Notes: generated by a model not told the origin, from the letters alone. Positions 46,138-54,534 are shown, counted from the first letter of the stretch. The stretch: DNA of 64,000 nt from JAKOWB01 sp038363005 (GCA_038363005.1 JBBQBI010000003.1:1-64000); one strand, 5' to 3'. Made by a program: numbers and translations.

Positions 46138-47028
46138 ATGGCCGAAGACTACCTGACCATCCGCGAGGCGGCGCAGCTGCTGCGCCTGAAGGAGCGGCGG
46201 CTCTATGACCTGGTGCGCCAGGGCAGCCTGCCCTCGGTGCGGGTCTCCGGCCGCTGGCTGTTTCCGCGCGCGGCGATGGAGCGCTTCCTGGCGGGACAGA
46301 CGCACAGCGTCACCGCGACACCGGCGCCACGCGACGCCCGCCCGCCGGTGATCGGTGGCTCGAACGATCCGCTGCTCGACTGGGCGCTGCGCGAAAGCGG
46401 CGCCGACCTGGCGCTGATGGCAGAGGGCAGCGCCGCCGGGCTGGAGCGGTTTTTCCGTGGCGAGGCGATGATGGCCGGCACGCACCTGCCGCCGGCCGAT
46501 GCCAAGCGCAACGGCAACATCCTGGCGATCGCCGAGCGGCCCGAGGCAGCCGGCTGCGTGCTGATCGGCTGGGCCAAGCGCACCCAGGGCCTGGTGCTGC
46601 CCAAGGGTAATCCGCGCAAGGTCAAGCGGCTGGCCGACCTGGCCGGGCGACCGCTGGCCAGCCGCCAGCCGGGTGCCGGCAGCCAAGTGTTGCTGGAACA
46701 GCTCTGGGGCGAGACCGGACTGGCGCCGGACCGCCTGGTCTTCGCCGCCGGGGTGGCGCGCACGCAGCTCGAACTGGGCCTCATGGTGCTGGAGGGGCGG
46801 GCCGAGGCCGGCCTGGCGGCCGAGGCGGCGGCGCACTCGCTGAACCTGGACTTCCTGCCGCTGGCAGAGGAGCAGTTCGACTTGCTGATGACCCGGCGCG
46901 ACTTCTTCGAGCCGGCGGTGCAGCGCCTCTTCGCCTTCGCCCGTAGTGCCGCCTGCGCCGCCAAGGCCAAGGCCCTGGCCGGCTACGACCTGGCACCGCT
47001 GGGCCAGGTGCGCTGGAACGCGCCCTAG
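46138..47028 (+). CDS. HTH regulator with substrate-binding (PBP-like) domain, probable tungstate/molybdate sensor
   Basis: A 296-residue protein. Residues 5-50 form an excisionase-type winged HTH (YLTIREAAQLLRLKERRLYD). Residues about 68-290 resemble a periplasmic binding protein (GSNDPLLDWALRESGADLAL; LASRQPGAGSQVLLEQLWG) but without a signal peptide, so it senses a ligand in the cytosol. Convergent with tupBCA, it is the natural candidate for their regulator. Related proteins accompany mod/tup transport genes in other bacteria. Sites could be the TGCAAT repeats upstream of tupB. Confidence 0.85.
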   Translation: MAEDYLTIREAAQLLRLKERRLYDLVRQGSLPSVRVSGRWLFPRAAMERFLAGQTHSVTATPAPRDARPPVIGGSNDPLLDWALRESGADLALMAEGSAAGLERFFRGEAMMAGTHLPPADAKRNGNILAIAERPEAAGCVLIGWAKRTQGLVLPKGNPRKVKRLADLAGRPLASRQPGAGSQVLLEQLWGETGLAPDRLVFAAGVARTQLELGLMVLEGRAEAGLAAEAAAHSLNLDFLPLAEEQFDLLMTRRDFFEPAVQRLFAFARSAACAAKAKALAGYDLAPLGQVRWNAP

Positions 47029-47053
47029 CAACAGCGGTGCCGTGACGCCGCGG

Positions 47054-47896
47054 TCAGCTCGCCGCCGGCGCGTTGGGGAAGAAGAGCTGCTGGCCGTTGA
47101 CCTGGAAGCCGGCGATGGCGCTCTGGCCTTCCGGCGAGATCAGCCAGTCGAGGAAGGTCTGGCCGTCAGCAACCTTCACGCTGGGGTGCTTTTCCGGGTT
47201 CACCAGGGTCACGCCGTACTGGTTGAACAGGCGCTTGTCGCCCTCGGTCACGATCTTCAGGTCGGCCTTGTTCTCGAAGGCCAGCCAGGTGGCGCGGTCG
47301 CTCATGGTGTAGGCCGGCAGGCCGGCGGCGGTGTTCAGCGTCGCGCCCATGCCGGCGCCGGTCTCGCGGTACCAGGTGCCCGATGCCGCCTTGGCGTCGA
47401 TGCCGGCGGCCTTCCACAGGGCCAGCTCGGCCTTGTTGGTGCCGCTGTCGTCGCCGCGCGACAGGAAGGTCGCCTGCTTGCCCGCAATGGCGGTCAGCGC
47501 CGCCACCACGTCGCTGGACCCGGCGATGCCAGCCGGGTCGCTCTCCGGCCCGACGATGACGAAGTCGTTGTACATCACGTCGAAGCGCTTCACGCCGTCG
47601 CCGGCGGCCACGAACTCCTCCTCCGCCTTCTTGGCGTGGACGAAGAGGACGTCGGCGTCGCCGTTCTGCGCCAGCTTGATGGCTTGGCCGGTGCCAACGG
47701 CGACCACGCGCACCTCGATACCGGTCTTCGCCTGGAAGATCGGCAGCAGGTAGTCGAACAGGCCGGAATCCTGTGTCGAGGTGGTCGAGGCCACGGTGAT
47801 GAAGCGCTCCTCGGCGGCAGCGGGCTGCGCCAGCAGGCCGGTGGCCAGAAACAGGAAAGCGAGGCTCTTGAGGAAGCGGCGTCGGAGCAAGGTCAT
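47054..47896 (-). CDS. tupA: Tungstate-binding periplasmic protein TupA
   Basis: A 280-residue binding protein with a signal peptide (FLKSLAFLFLATGLLAQPAAA) and a basic start resembling a Tat-like MTLLRRRFLKS. The oxyanion-binding motif STTSTQDSGL is the TupA hallmark that distinguishes it from ModA, and SRGDDSGTNKAEL plus YRETGAGMGATL complete the site. Its ATG overlaps the ATPase stop by 4 bases. TupA is highly selective for tungstate over molybdate in characterised species. Confidence 0.93.
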   Translation of the reverse strand: MTLLRRRFLKSLAFLFLATGLLAQPAAAEERFITVASTTSTQDSGLFDYLLPIFQAKTGIEVRVVAVGTGQAIKLAQNGDADVLFVHAKKAEEEFVAAGDGVKRFDVMYNDFVIVGPESDPAGIAGSSDVVAALTAIAGKQATFLSRGDDSGTNKAELALWKAAGIDAKAASGTWYRETGAGMGATLNTAAGLPAYTMSDRATWLAFENKADLKIVTEGDKRLFNQYGVTLVNPEKHPSVKVADGQTFLDWLISPEGQSAIAGFQVNGQQLFFPNAPAAS

Positions 47897-48657
47897 GGGG
47901 TGTCTCCATTCTCGGTGGGCAGTTCGCCGGCCAGGAAGCGTCTTGCCGCGCTGGTGCGCGGACCGGCGAAGAAGATCGCGGCGGGGGCCTGCTCCAGCAG
48001 GCGGCCGCGATCGAGGAACAGGATCTCGTCGGCCAGGCGGCGTGCCTGGGCCAGGTCGTGCGTCGCCATCACCAGCTTCACGCCATCGGCGCGCAGGCGC
48101 TCGACCACGCGCTCGACCGCCGCGGTGGCGGCGGGGTCGAGATTGGCGGTGGCCTCGTCGAGCAGCACCACGGCAGGCGCTACCGCCAGCGCGCGGGCCA
48201 GGGCGACGCGCTGCTGCTCACCGCCGGAGAGCACGCGCGCTGGCCGCTCGGCGAGCTGCGCCAGCCCGACGGCCTGCAGCGCCGCCAGCGCGCGCTCCCG
48301 CCGTTCGCGGCGCGGCACGCCGGCCAGGGCCAGGGCAAAAGTGACATTGGCCAGGGTGGAGCGCCGCAGCAGCAGCGGGCGCTGGAACACGAAGGCCTGT
48401 CGCGAGCGCGCTGCCGCCGGTGTGCGCCCGTTCCAGTCGACGCGCCCCGCCGCCGGCGGCAGCAGGCCGTGCAGCAGGCGCAACAGCAGCGACTTGCCGG
48501 CGCCGTTGGCCCCCAGGATGACGCTGACACCAGGCACCTCGATGCGGGCGTCGAGCGGGCCCAGCAGGGTCTGGCCGCCGGCCTGGAAGCGCAGGCCCGC
48601 GAGCGATAGCGGCAGCAGTTCGCAGGGCGCCGCCAGGCTCATGTTGATGGCGTTCAT
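47893..48657 (-). CDS. tupC: Tungstate ABC transporter ATPase TupC
   Basis: From ATG 48657 the protein has 254 residues. Walker A is GANGAGKSLLLR, the signature LSGGEQQRVALA and Walker B VVLLDEATANLD; the switch His lies in MATHDLAQ. A second ATG at 48642 is possible. It overlaps both neighbours by 4 bases in the order tupB-tupC-tupA, typical of tightly coupled transporter operons. A long open frame upstream belongs to tupB in another phase. Confidence 0.93.
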   Translation of the reverse strand: MNAINMSLAAPCELLPLSLAGLRFQAGGQTLLGPLDARIEVPGVSVILGANGAGKSLLLRLLHGLLPPAAGRVDWNGRTPAAARSRQAFVFQRPLLLRRSTLANVTFALALAGVPRRERRERALAALQAVGLAQLAERPARVLSGGEQQRVALARALAVAPAVVLLDEATANLDPAATAAVERVVERLRADGVKLVMATHDLAQARRLADEILFLDRGRLLEQAPAAIFFAGPRTSAARRFLAGELPTENGDTP

Positions 48658-49370
48658 GCCTGGCTCATGCCCTGCTGGCGCTGGGCGCGCAGCCGCAGTC
48701 CCTCCGCCGCCAGCGACACCGTCAGCGCGATGGCGATCAGCACGATGCCCAGCGCCAGGGCCTGCGCCAGATGGCCCTTGCTGGTCTCCAGCGCGATCGC
48801 GGTGGTCATGGTGCGGGTGACGTGATCGATGTTGCCGCCGACGATCATTACCGCGCCGACCTCTCCCGAGGCCCGGCCGAAGCCGGCCAGGATCGCGGTG
48901 CCGAGCGACAGGCGAGCATCCCACAGCAAGGTTGGCACGCTGCGCCAGGGGCCGGCGCCCAGCGAGCGCAGCAGCGGCCGGTACTCGTTGTCGAGATCGC
49001 TCAGGCTCTGCCGCGCCACGGCGGCGACGATCGGCGTGACCAGGATGACCTGGGCCGCGATCATCGCCGCCGGGGTAAACAGCAGCCCCAGTGCCCCCAA
49101 GGGGCCGCTGCGCGACAGCGCCAGGTAGACCACCAATCCCACCACCACGGGCGGCAACCCCATGAAGGCGTTCAGCACCGCCACCACCAGCGAGCGGCCG
49201 GGGAAGCGCACCAGCGCCAGCAGGGCGCCCAGCGGCAGGGCCAAAAGGGTCGCCAGAGTGACCGCGCTTAGCGAGACCGTCAGCGATAGCCCGACGATCT
49301 CGCCCAGCGCCGGATCGGCGCCGGTGATGAGATCCAAGGCCCGGCCGAAGGCTGCCCACAGGTCGTTCAC
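48654..49370 (-). CDS. tupB: Tungstate ABC transporter permease TupB
   Basis: A permease with five to six helices and the EAA-like loop (YRPLLRSLGAGPWRSVPTLL). GTG 49370 gives 238 residues and an N-terminus (VNDLWAAFGRALDLITGADP) that fits the TupB pattern. ATG 49403 would give 249 residues, but it lies inside the TGCAAT repeat array, so the GTG is preferred. The ribosome binding site is weak. Further open frame upstream is antisense to fdhD. Confidence 0.9.
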   Translation of the reverse strand: MNDLWAAFGRALDLITGADPALGEIVGLSLTVSLSAVTLATLLALPLGALLALVRFPGRSLVVAVLNAFMGLPPVVVGLVVYLALSRSGPLGALGLLFTPAAMIAAQVILVTPIVAAVARQSLSDLDNEYRPLLRSLGAGPWRSVPTLLWDARLSLGTAILAGFGRASGEVGAVMIVGGNIDHVTRTMTTAIALETSKGHLAQALALGIVLIAIALTVSLAAEGLRLRAQRQQGMSQA

Positions 49371-49372
49371 GC

Positions 49373-49434
49373 TGCAATTACCTGCAATTGGATGCAATGA
49401 CATGCAATCATCATGGCATCGCGCGGCAATTGCA
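49373..49434. promoter_or_regulatory. Phased TGCAAT direct-repeat array in the tupB-fdhD divergent region
   Basis: TGCAAT begins at 49373, 49383, 49393 and 49403, giving four copies with an exact 10-bp period, i.e. the same face of the helix. A palindromic GCAATTGC follows at 49426-49433. The array abuts the preferred tupB start and is about 85 bases upstream of fdhD. This looks like a cooperative operator for both divergent operons, likely for the nearby HTH-PBP regulator (inference). Confidence 0.75.
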
Positions 49435-49517
49435 ACGTCTGGCTGGCGTTGGACCCTTGTCGGCGGCGCTGGCGTCGGCCCATATGCGAGGGACGCCAGC
49501 CAGGGAGCCCCCGAGTC

Positions 49518-50447
49518 ATGAGCGACGCTGTCCGCACACTGCGCAAGGCCCAGGCGAAGCTGAGCGACCCCGAGGCCGCCGCCGCGCTGCGCGTGCGGCC
49601 GGACCCGGCCGACCCGCGGCTGACCCGCCAGGTCGAAGGGGTCGACGAAACCGGGCGGCCCATCCTCACCAGCGTGGTGACCGAGCGGCCGCTGACGCTT
49701 TACCTGAACAGCCAGGAGATCGTCACCATGATGACGATCGGCGATCATCCGGATTACCTGGCGGTCGGCTATCTGCTGAACCAGAACATGCTGCTGGCCG
49801 ACGACCAGGTCACCGCCATCGACGTCGACGAGGAGCTGGGCGTGGTGGTGGTGCGCACCAAGCGGGCCACCAACTACGAGACCAAGCTGAAGAAGAAGAC
49901 CCGCACCTCGGGCTGCGCCCAGGGCACCGCCTTCGGCGACCTGATGGAGAAGTTCGAGACCGTGCGCCTGGATCCGCAGGCGGTGCTGAAGACCTCGTGG
50001 ATCTATGCCCTGTCGCGGCGCATCAATGCCATCCCCAGCCTCTATCTGGAGGCCGGCGCGATTCACGGCTGCGTGCTCTGCGAGGAGGACCGCCCGCTGC
50101 TCTATATGGAAGACGTCGGCCGCCACAACGCGGTCGACAAGATCGCCGGCTACATGTTCCTGGAGGGCGTGCCGGCCGCCGGCAAGTGCTTCTACACCAC
50201 CGGCCGCCTGACCTCGGAGATGGTGATCAAGACGGTGCAAATGGGCATTCCCATCCTGATCTCGCGCTCCGGCTTCACCGCCTGGGGCGTCGACTTGGCG
50301 CGGCAATCCAACCTGACCCTGATCGGCCGCGCCAAGGGCAAGCGCTTCGTCGCCCTGGCCGGCGTCGAGCGGCTGATCTACGACGCCGACCCCAAGGCGG
50401 CGGGCGAGGAAGAGTCGCGCCACGCCCGCAAGGGGGTGGAGGATTGA
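49518..50447 (+). CDS. fdhD: FdhD-type formate dehydrogenase sulfurtransferase, atypical cysteine pattern
   Basis: ATG 49518 with AGGGAG upstream gives 309 residues. The GRHNAVDKIAGYM and FYTTGRLTSEMV segments are diagnostic. FdhD passes sulfur from IscS to the Mo/W cofactor of formate dehydrogenase using a CXXC pair. Here the usual pair is Cys133 followed by AQG (SGCAQG), lacking the second Cys, while a new pair Cys185-VL-Cys188 stands in the HGCVLCEE segment, where HAAAL is usual. An Ala/Asp-rich N-terminal part of about 45 residues precedes the core. mobA follows directly. Confidence 0.92.
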   Translation: MSDAVRTLRKAQAKLSDPEAAAALRVRPDPADPRLTRQVEGVDETGRPILTSVVTERPLTLYLNSQEIVTMMTIGDHPDYLAVGYLLNQNMLLADDQVTAIDVDEELGVVVVRTKRATNYETKLKKKTRTSGCAQGTAFGDLMEKFETVRLDPQAVLKTSWIYALSRRINAIPSLYLEAGAIHGCVLCEEDRPLLYMEDVGRHNAVDKIAGYMFLEGVPAAGKCFYTTGRLTSEMVIKTVQMGIPILISRSGFTAWGVDLARQSNLTLIGRAKGKRFVALAGVERLIYDADPKAAGEEESRHARKGVED

Positions 50448-51071
50448 GTGCGGTCCATGGCTACTAACCCGCCGGTCCTCGGTCTGGTGCTCGCCGGCGG
50501 GCAGGCGACGCGCATGGGCGGCGGCGACAAATGCCTGCTGCCGCTGGCCGGCCGGCCGCTGCTGGCGCATATCCTGGATCGCTTCCGGCCGCAGGTGGCG
50601 CGGGTGGCCTTGAACGCCAACGGCGACCCGGCGCGCCTGGCCCGCTTCGGCCTGCCGGTGGCCGGCGATGTGCTGGCCGGCTTTCCCGGCCCGCTGGCCG
50701 GCGTGCTGACCGGGCTGGAGTGGGCGCGTGACCACGCACCGGACCTCAAGTGGGTGGCGACGGTGCCGGGCGATGGGCCCTTCCTGCCGCTGGACCTGGT
50801 GGCGCGCTTCCTGGCGGCGGTGGAGGCCGGCGCCGAGTTGGTCGCCGCGTCATCGGGCGGCAACGCCAACCCGGTGATCGGCCTCTGGCCGGTGGCCTTG
50901 GCGCCGGCGCTGCGCCGCGCGCTGGTAGAGGAGGGGCTGCGCAAGGTCGACCGCTGGACCGCGCGCTACCGCCTGGCCACGGTCGACTGGCCGGCCGAGC
51001 CGCTGGATCCCTTCTTCAACTGCAACACGCCAGAAGAACTGTCCGAGGCCGAGCGGCTGTTGGCCCGTTAG
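50448..51071 (+). CDS. mobA: Molybdenum cofactor guanylyltransferase
   Basis: A 207-residue protein with the nucleotide-binding loop VLAGGQATRMGGGDK and the later VPGDGPFLPLD and FFNCNTPEEL. It attaches GMP to molybdopterin, needed for bis-MGD enzymes such as formate dehydrogenase. GTG 50448 follows the fdhD stop immediately and has GGAGG at 50438; ATG 50457 is an alternative with poorer spacing. Operon with fdhD is clear. Its stop overlaps the stop of the convergent gene. Confidence 0.93.
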   Translation: MRSMATNPPVLGLVLAGGQATRMGGGDKCLLPLAGRPLLAHILDRFRPQVARVALNANGDPARLARFGLPVAGDVLAGFPGPLAGVLTGLEWARDHAPDLKWVATVPGDGPFLPLDLVARFLAAVEAGAELVAASSGGNANPVIGLWPVALAPALRRALVEEGLRKVDRWTARYRLATVDWPAEPLDPFFNCNTPEELSEAERLLAR

Positions 51072-51835
51072 GTCCGCTCAGCGGCGCCCGCGGCGAGCGC
51101 TGCGTCATCCGCCGCTTTCGCCGCCGCCCAGGGCAGGCGCACGCGGGCGAAGACCGGCAGGTGGTCGGAGCCGTTGGCCGCCTCGTGCGTGCGCAGCGCG
51201 TCGAAATCCTCGAAGGCCAGCTCCTTCGACAGGTAGACGCGGTCGTAGCGCAGCCGTGGCAGGCGGGTGTGGAACGAGTAGGGCTGCGCCACGTGCGGCA
51301 GGCGGCGCTGCAGGTCGCGGAAAGTCGAGCTGTCGGGGCGCCACTCGTTGGTATCGCCCAGCAGCACTGTCGGCAGCTCGGGCCGCGCGTCCAGCGTCTC
51401 CAGCAGCTGGTCGATCTGGGCCCGGCGCTCCCAGGGATCCAGCCCCAGGTGCACGCACAGCACCCGCAGCGGCGTGCCCTGCACGTCGAAGGTGGCCTCG
51501 ATGGCGGCGCGCGGAATGCGCAGCGGGCGGCGCAGGTCGTGCTCGTTCAGCTCGAGCAGCGGCAGGCGGGTCAGGATGGCGTTGCCGTAGTGCGCCGCGT
51601 CGTGATTCTTGGTCAGCCCCTCGTGCACCCGATAGCCGGTTTCCGCCGCCAGATAGGCGAACTGGTCGAAGCCGACCTCGCCGCGGTGATGCCAGCCCAG
51701 CTCCTGCAGTGCCACCACGTCGGCCTTCACCCGCTTCAGGAAACGCGCCACGCGCGGCGGATCGCAGCGGCGATCGGTGCCGACGCAGGAATGCACGTTC
51801 CAGGTCAGGAAGGACAGGCGAAGACGATCAGGCAC
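51068..51835 (-). CDS. Endonuclease/exonuclease/phosphatase family protein
   Basis: A 255-residue EEP-fold metal-dependent phosphodiesterase. Key motifs are TWNVHSC, QELGWHH, LLGDTNEW and GSDHLPVFA, providing the metal and catalytic residues. No signal peptide. The neighbouring phospholipase-D-like gene 14 bases upstream on the same strand suggests a lipid or membrane role, as EEP proteins often pair with cardiolipin synthases; DNA or nucleotide substrates remain possible. Confidence 0.88.
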   Translation of the reverse strand: MPDRLRLSFLTWNVHSCVGTDRRCDPPRVARFLKRVKADVVALQELGWHHRGEVGFDQFAYLAAETGYRVHEGLTKNHDAAHYGNAILTRLPLLELNEHDLRRPLRIPRAAIEATFDVQGTPLRVLCVHLGLDPWERRAQIDQLLETLDARPELPTVLLGDTNEWRPDSSTFRDLQRRLPHVAQPYSFHTRLPRLRYDRVYLSKELAFEDFDALRTHEAANGSDHLPVFARVRLPWAAAKAADDAALAAGAAERT

Positions 51836-51848
51836 GTTTGGCAGGTTC

Positions 51849-53243
51849 CTACAGCAGCGGCGCGACCAGGCGCATCAGCCCTTCCTGGAAACGCACCGTC
51901 TGGCTGATGGGTGCCGACCTGATGCGAGTCCGCGGCAAAAGCGCTTCGATCCAGCGCCGGGCGGTGTCGACGTCCTTGCGAGAGTAACAGAAGGTGCCGA
52001 TCTCGAAGTTGAGAAACAGCGAGCGCGCGTCGGTGTTGGCCGAGCCGTGCAGCGCCAGGGCATCGTCCATCACTACGATCTTGGCGTGCATCATCTCCTC
52101 GACCAGGTGGATCTTGGCGCCGGCGCGCTGCAGGTCACGCAGGAAGGGGCCGCGCGCCAGGTCAGGCAGCTTGTGGTTCGATTTGCGCGGCACGATGATG
52201 CGCAGGTCGATGCCGCGGATCGCGGCGAAGCAGAGCGCCTCGTTCAAGGGCTCGTTGGGCACGAAGTAGGGCGTGACGATCCACAGGCGCTCGCGTGCCT
52301 CGAAAGCCATGGCCAGCAGCGCGGCATAAAGCGGGTCGTTGTCGACGTCCGGTCCCGAGGGAACCACCTGCACCACCCCTTCGTCGCCATAGAAGACCGG
52401 CGCGACGGGTGCCGAAGGCGGCCCCAGTGGCTCGCGCGAGGCGAAGGCCCAGTCGGAGCGGAAGATCTCCGCGAAGCCCTGCACGGCCGGTCCCTCCAGC
52501 GTGAAGGCCACATCGATCCAGCGCTTGCGTTTCGGCCCCAGGTATTCGTCGCCGATGTTCATGCCGCCGGACCAGACGATGCGGTGGTCCAGCACGATGA
52601 GCTTGCGGTGGTTGCGCAGGTTGGTGCGGGTGCGGAAGGGCCACCAGTTGGTCGGCATGAAGGCCACCACCTGGCCGCCAGCGGCACGCAGCGGGCCGAA
52701 AAGCGCGCCCTTGGTGGCATAGGAGCCGACCGAGTCATAGAGCAGCCGCACCTTCACCCCGGCTTTCGCCTTGTCGGCTAGCAGCGAGATCATCTCGCGC
52801 CCGGTGGCATCGTCCTTGAAGACATAGGTCAGCAGGTCGATGGAGCTGCTGCATTCGGCGATCAGCTTGATCAGCGACTGGCGGGCCGCGGCGCCGTGCT
52901 CCAGCAGCTCCAGGTTATTGCCGCAGGTGGCGCCGGGAATCCCCAGGCCGCGCAGCAGGCGATCGATCTCGCCGGTGACCGAGGGATTGACCACGGTCTC
53001 GGCGCGCAGCCGGATGGTCTGCTTGCGCCGCATCACCCGGTTCAGCTTGCGACCGCCGAACAGCGCATAGAGCGGCACGCCGACATAGGGCAGCAGGATG
53101 ATCGCCAGCAACCAGGCGCTGGTGCCGGCCGAGGTGTAGCGGGTGGTCAGGATGTGCAGCAGGGCCCAGCCCCAGGCAGCCGCGCCGAGCACCAGGGCAA
53201 GATGCCAGACCCAAGTTTCCTGCCAGTCCACCAGCGCCTCCAC
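51849..53243 (-). CDS. Cardiolipin synthase-like phospholipase D family protein
   Basis: A 464-residue protein with two N-terminal membrane helices (LVLGAAAWGWALLHIL; AWLLAIILLPYVGVPLYALF) and two HKD motifs: HRKLIVLDHRIVWSGGMN and HAKIVVMDDALALHGSAN. This is the ClsA architecture, condensing two phosphatidylglycerols to cardiolipin. The motifs are complete, so activity is likely. It is first in a two-gene unit with the EEP gene. Confidence 0.92.
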   Translation of the reverse strand: MEALVDWQETWVWHLALVLGAAAWGWALLHILTTRYTSAGTSAWLLAIILLPYVGVPLYALFGGRKLNRVMRRKQTIRLRAETVVNPSVTGEIDRLLRGLGIPGATCGNNLELLEHGAAARQSLIKLIAECSSSIDLLTYVFKDDATGREMISLLADKAKAGVKVRLLYDSVGSYATKGALFGPLRAAGGQVVAFMPTNWWPFRTRTNLRNHRKLIVLDHRIVWSGGMNIGDEYLGPKRKRWIDVAFTLEGPAVQGFAEIFRSDWAFASREPLGPPSAPVAPVFYGDEGVVQVVPSGPDVDNDPLYAALLAMAFEARERLWIVTPYFVPNEPLNEALCFAAIRGIDLRIIVPRKSNHKLPDLARGPFLRDLQRAGAKIHLVEEMMHAKIVVMDDALALHGSANTDARSLFLNFEIGTFCYSRKDVDTARRWIEALLPRTRIRSAPISQTVRFQEGLMRLVAPLL

Positions 53244-53377
53244 CCCACCCGAACACCCGCAGGATCGCAGAGCAAGCCACCCCCGCGCCAGGGTCGGCGT
53301 GGCTGCCGCCCCCGCGCTAGGGGAACTGCCCAGAGCCTCCGGCGTTCCCAGCTGACGTCAGGAAAACGGAGGTGACC

Positions 53378-53455
53378 ATGCGCGGTATCTTGCTCTGGAT
53401 GATCGGCATCCCCATCCCGATCATCATCCTGCTCTACGTCTTCCACGTGTTCTGA
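53378..53455 (+). CDS. 25-residue single-helix membrane protein
   Basis: ATG 53378 begins MRGILLWMIGIPIPIIILLY and the frame ends at TGA 53453-53455. GGAGGTGA at 53368-53375 is a near-perfect complement of the 16S anti-Shine-Dalgarno, 5 bases from the start by its GGAGG core. The peptide is almost entirely one hydrophobic helix with a Pro-Ile-Pro kink. Similar tiny proteins appear in many alphaproteobacterial genomes, but function is unknown. It is divergent from the cardiolipin-synthase-like gene. Confidence 0.7.
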   Translation: MRGILLWMIGIPIPIIILLYVFHVF

Positions 53456-53546
53456 GCCTGGAGGCAGGCTCCGCCCGGCAAGGCATGACGCGGCTGTCGC
53501 CCTCTGCTAAAGGTGAACTAGGTTCATCGAACGTGGGTGACTGTCC

Positions 53547-54443
53547 GTGCCACTCAAGCTGCCGCCGCTGGCGTCCCTGCGCCTGTTCGAGGCCGCCGCG
53601 CGACTGGGTAATTTTCGCGCGGCGGCCGCCGAACTCAACTTGACGCCCAGCGCGGTAAGCCACGGCATCGCCGCGCTGGAGCGCTGGATCGGCTGCGCGC
53701 TATTCCGCCGGCAGGGCCGCAGCATCCGCCTGACGCCTGCGGGCGAAGGCTTCCTGCCCTACGTCGCCGAAGGGCTGTCGATGATCGCCACCGGCGCGCG
53801 CCGCATCTCGCCGCTGGAGGGCGGCAGCCCGGTAGCGGTCAGCGCCACGCCGAGCTTCGCCTCGCACTGGCTGCTGCCCCGTCTGCCGCGATTCCAGGCA
53901 CGCCACCCGGATATTGCCCTGCGGATCGACACCAGCTTCCGTCAGGTGCTGTTTCCACTCGACGAGGTCGACCTCGCCATCCGCATGGGCGCGGCGCCCT
54001 GGCCGGGCACCGCGGCGACGCTGCTGTTCCAAGAGCGCCTGGTCCCGTTGGCCAGCCCGGCCTATGGCGACAGCCTGCGCGCCGCCGATGGCAGCCTGGA
54101 CTGGTCCCGGGCAGTGCTGCTGCACCTGACGACGGTCGAGCATGACTGGGCCAGCTGGCTGCAGTCCCGCACCTTGCAGATTCTGCCGCGCGGCAACCTT
54201 TACTTCGACACGCTGCGTCTGGGGCTGGAGGCGGCGACGCTGGGCAGCGGTATCGTGCTGGGCCGCCTGCCGCTGTGCCGGCGCGAAGTGGCGGCCGGGC
54301 TGCTGCGGCCCCTGGATGCAACGCCGCTGGAGATCGACACCGGCCATTGGCTGACCTTGCCCGGCGGGGTCGAGCCGCGCCGCGAGGTGACCGCCTTCAG
54401 CCGTTGGCTGCTGGCGGAGAACGCCACCGAGACTAATGAGTAG
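53547..54443 (+). CDS. LysR-family regulator, GcvA-like, GTG start
   Basis: A 298-residue LysR protein beginning at GTG 53547 (PLKLPPLASLRLFEAAARLG). The HTH includes LTPSAVSHGIAALERWIG; the effector domain starts near residue 90 (VAVSATPSFASHWLLPRLPR). It lies before an MFS gene on the same strand and near the Rieske/formate dehydrogenase cluster, which it might control. ATG is absent at the start. Confidence 0.9.
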   Translation: MPLKLPPLASLRLFEAAARLGNFRAAAAELNLTPSAVSHGIAALERWIGCALFRRQGRSIRLTPAGEGFLPYVAEGLSMIATGARRISPLEGGSPVAVSATPSFASHWLLPRLPRFQARHPDIALRIDTSFRQVLFPLDEVDLAIRMGAAPWPGTAATLLFQERLVPLASPAYGDSLRAADGSLDWSRAVLLHLTTVEHDWASWLQSRTLQILPRGNLYFDTLRLGLEAATLGSGIVLGRLPLCRREVAAGLLRPLDATPLEIDTGHWLTLPGGVEPRREVTAFSRWLLAENATETNE

Positions 54444-54534
54444 ATTTCATCTTTAGAGAGTCGATGGCGTTTGTCCTCGCCAGCGGTCGCCGCTGATCCT
54501 GCGCCCCTCAGCAAGGGTGTCGCGAGGCAGCAGC

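Noticed and set aside
46946..48820. Plus-strand open frame of 624 codons opposite tupA/tupC
   Set aside because: Shadow of the tup genes, which have clear motifs and 4-base overlaps.
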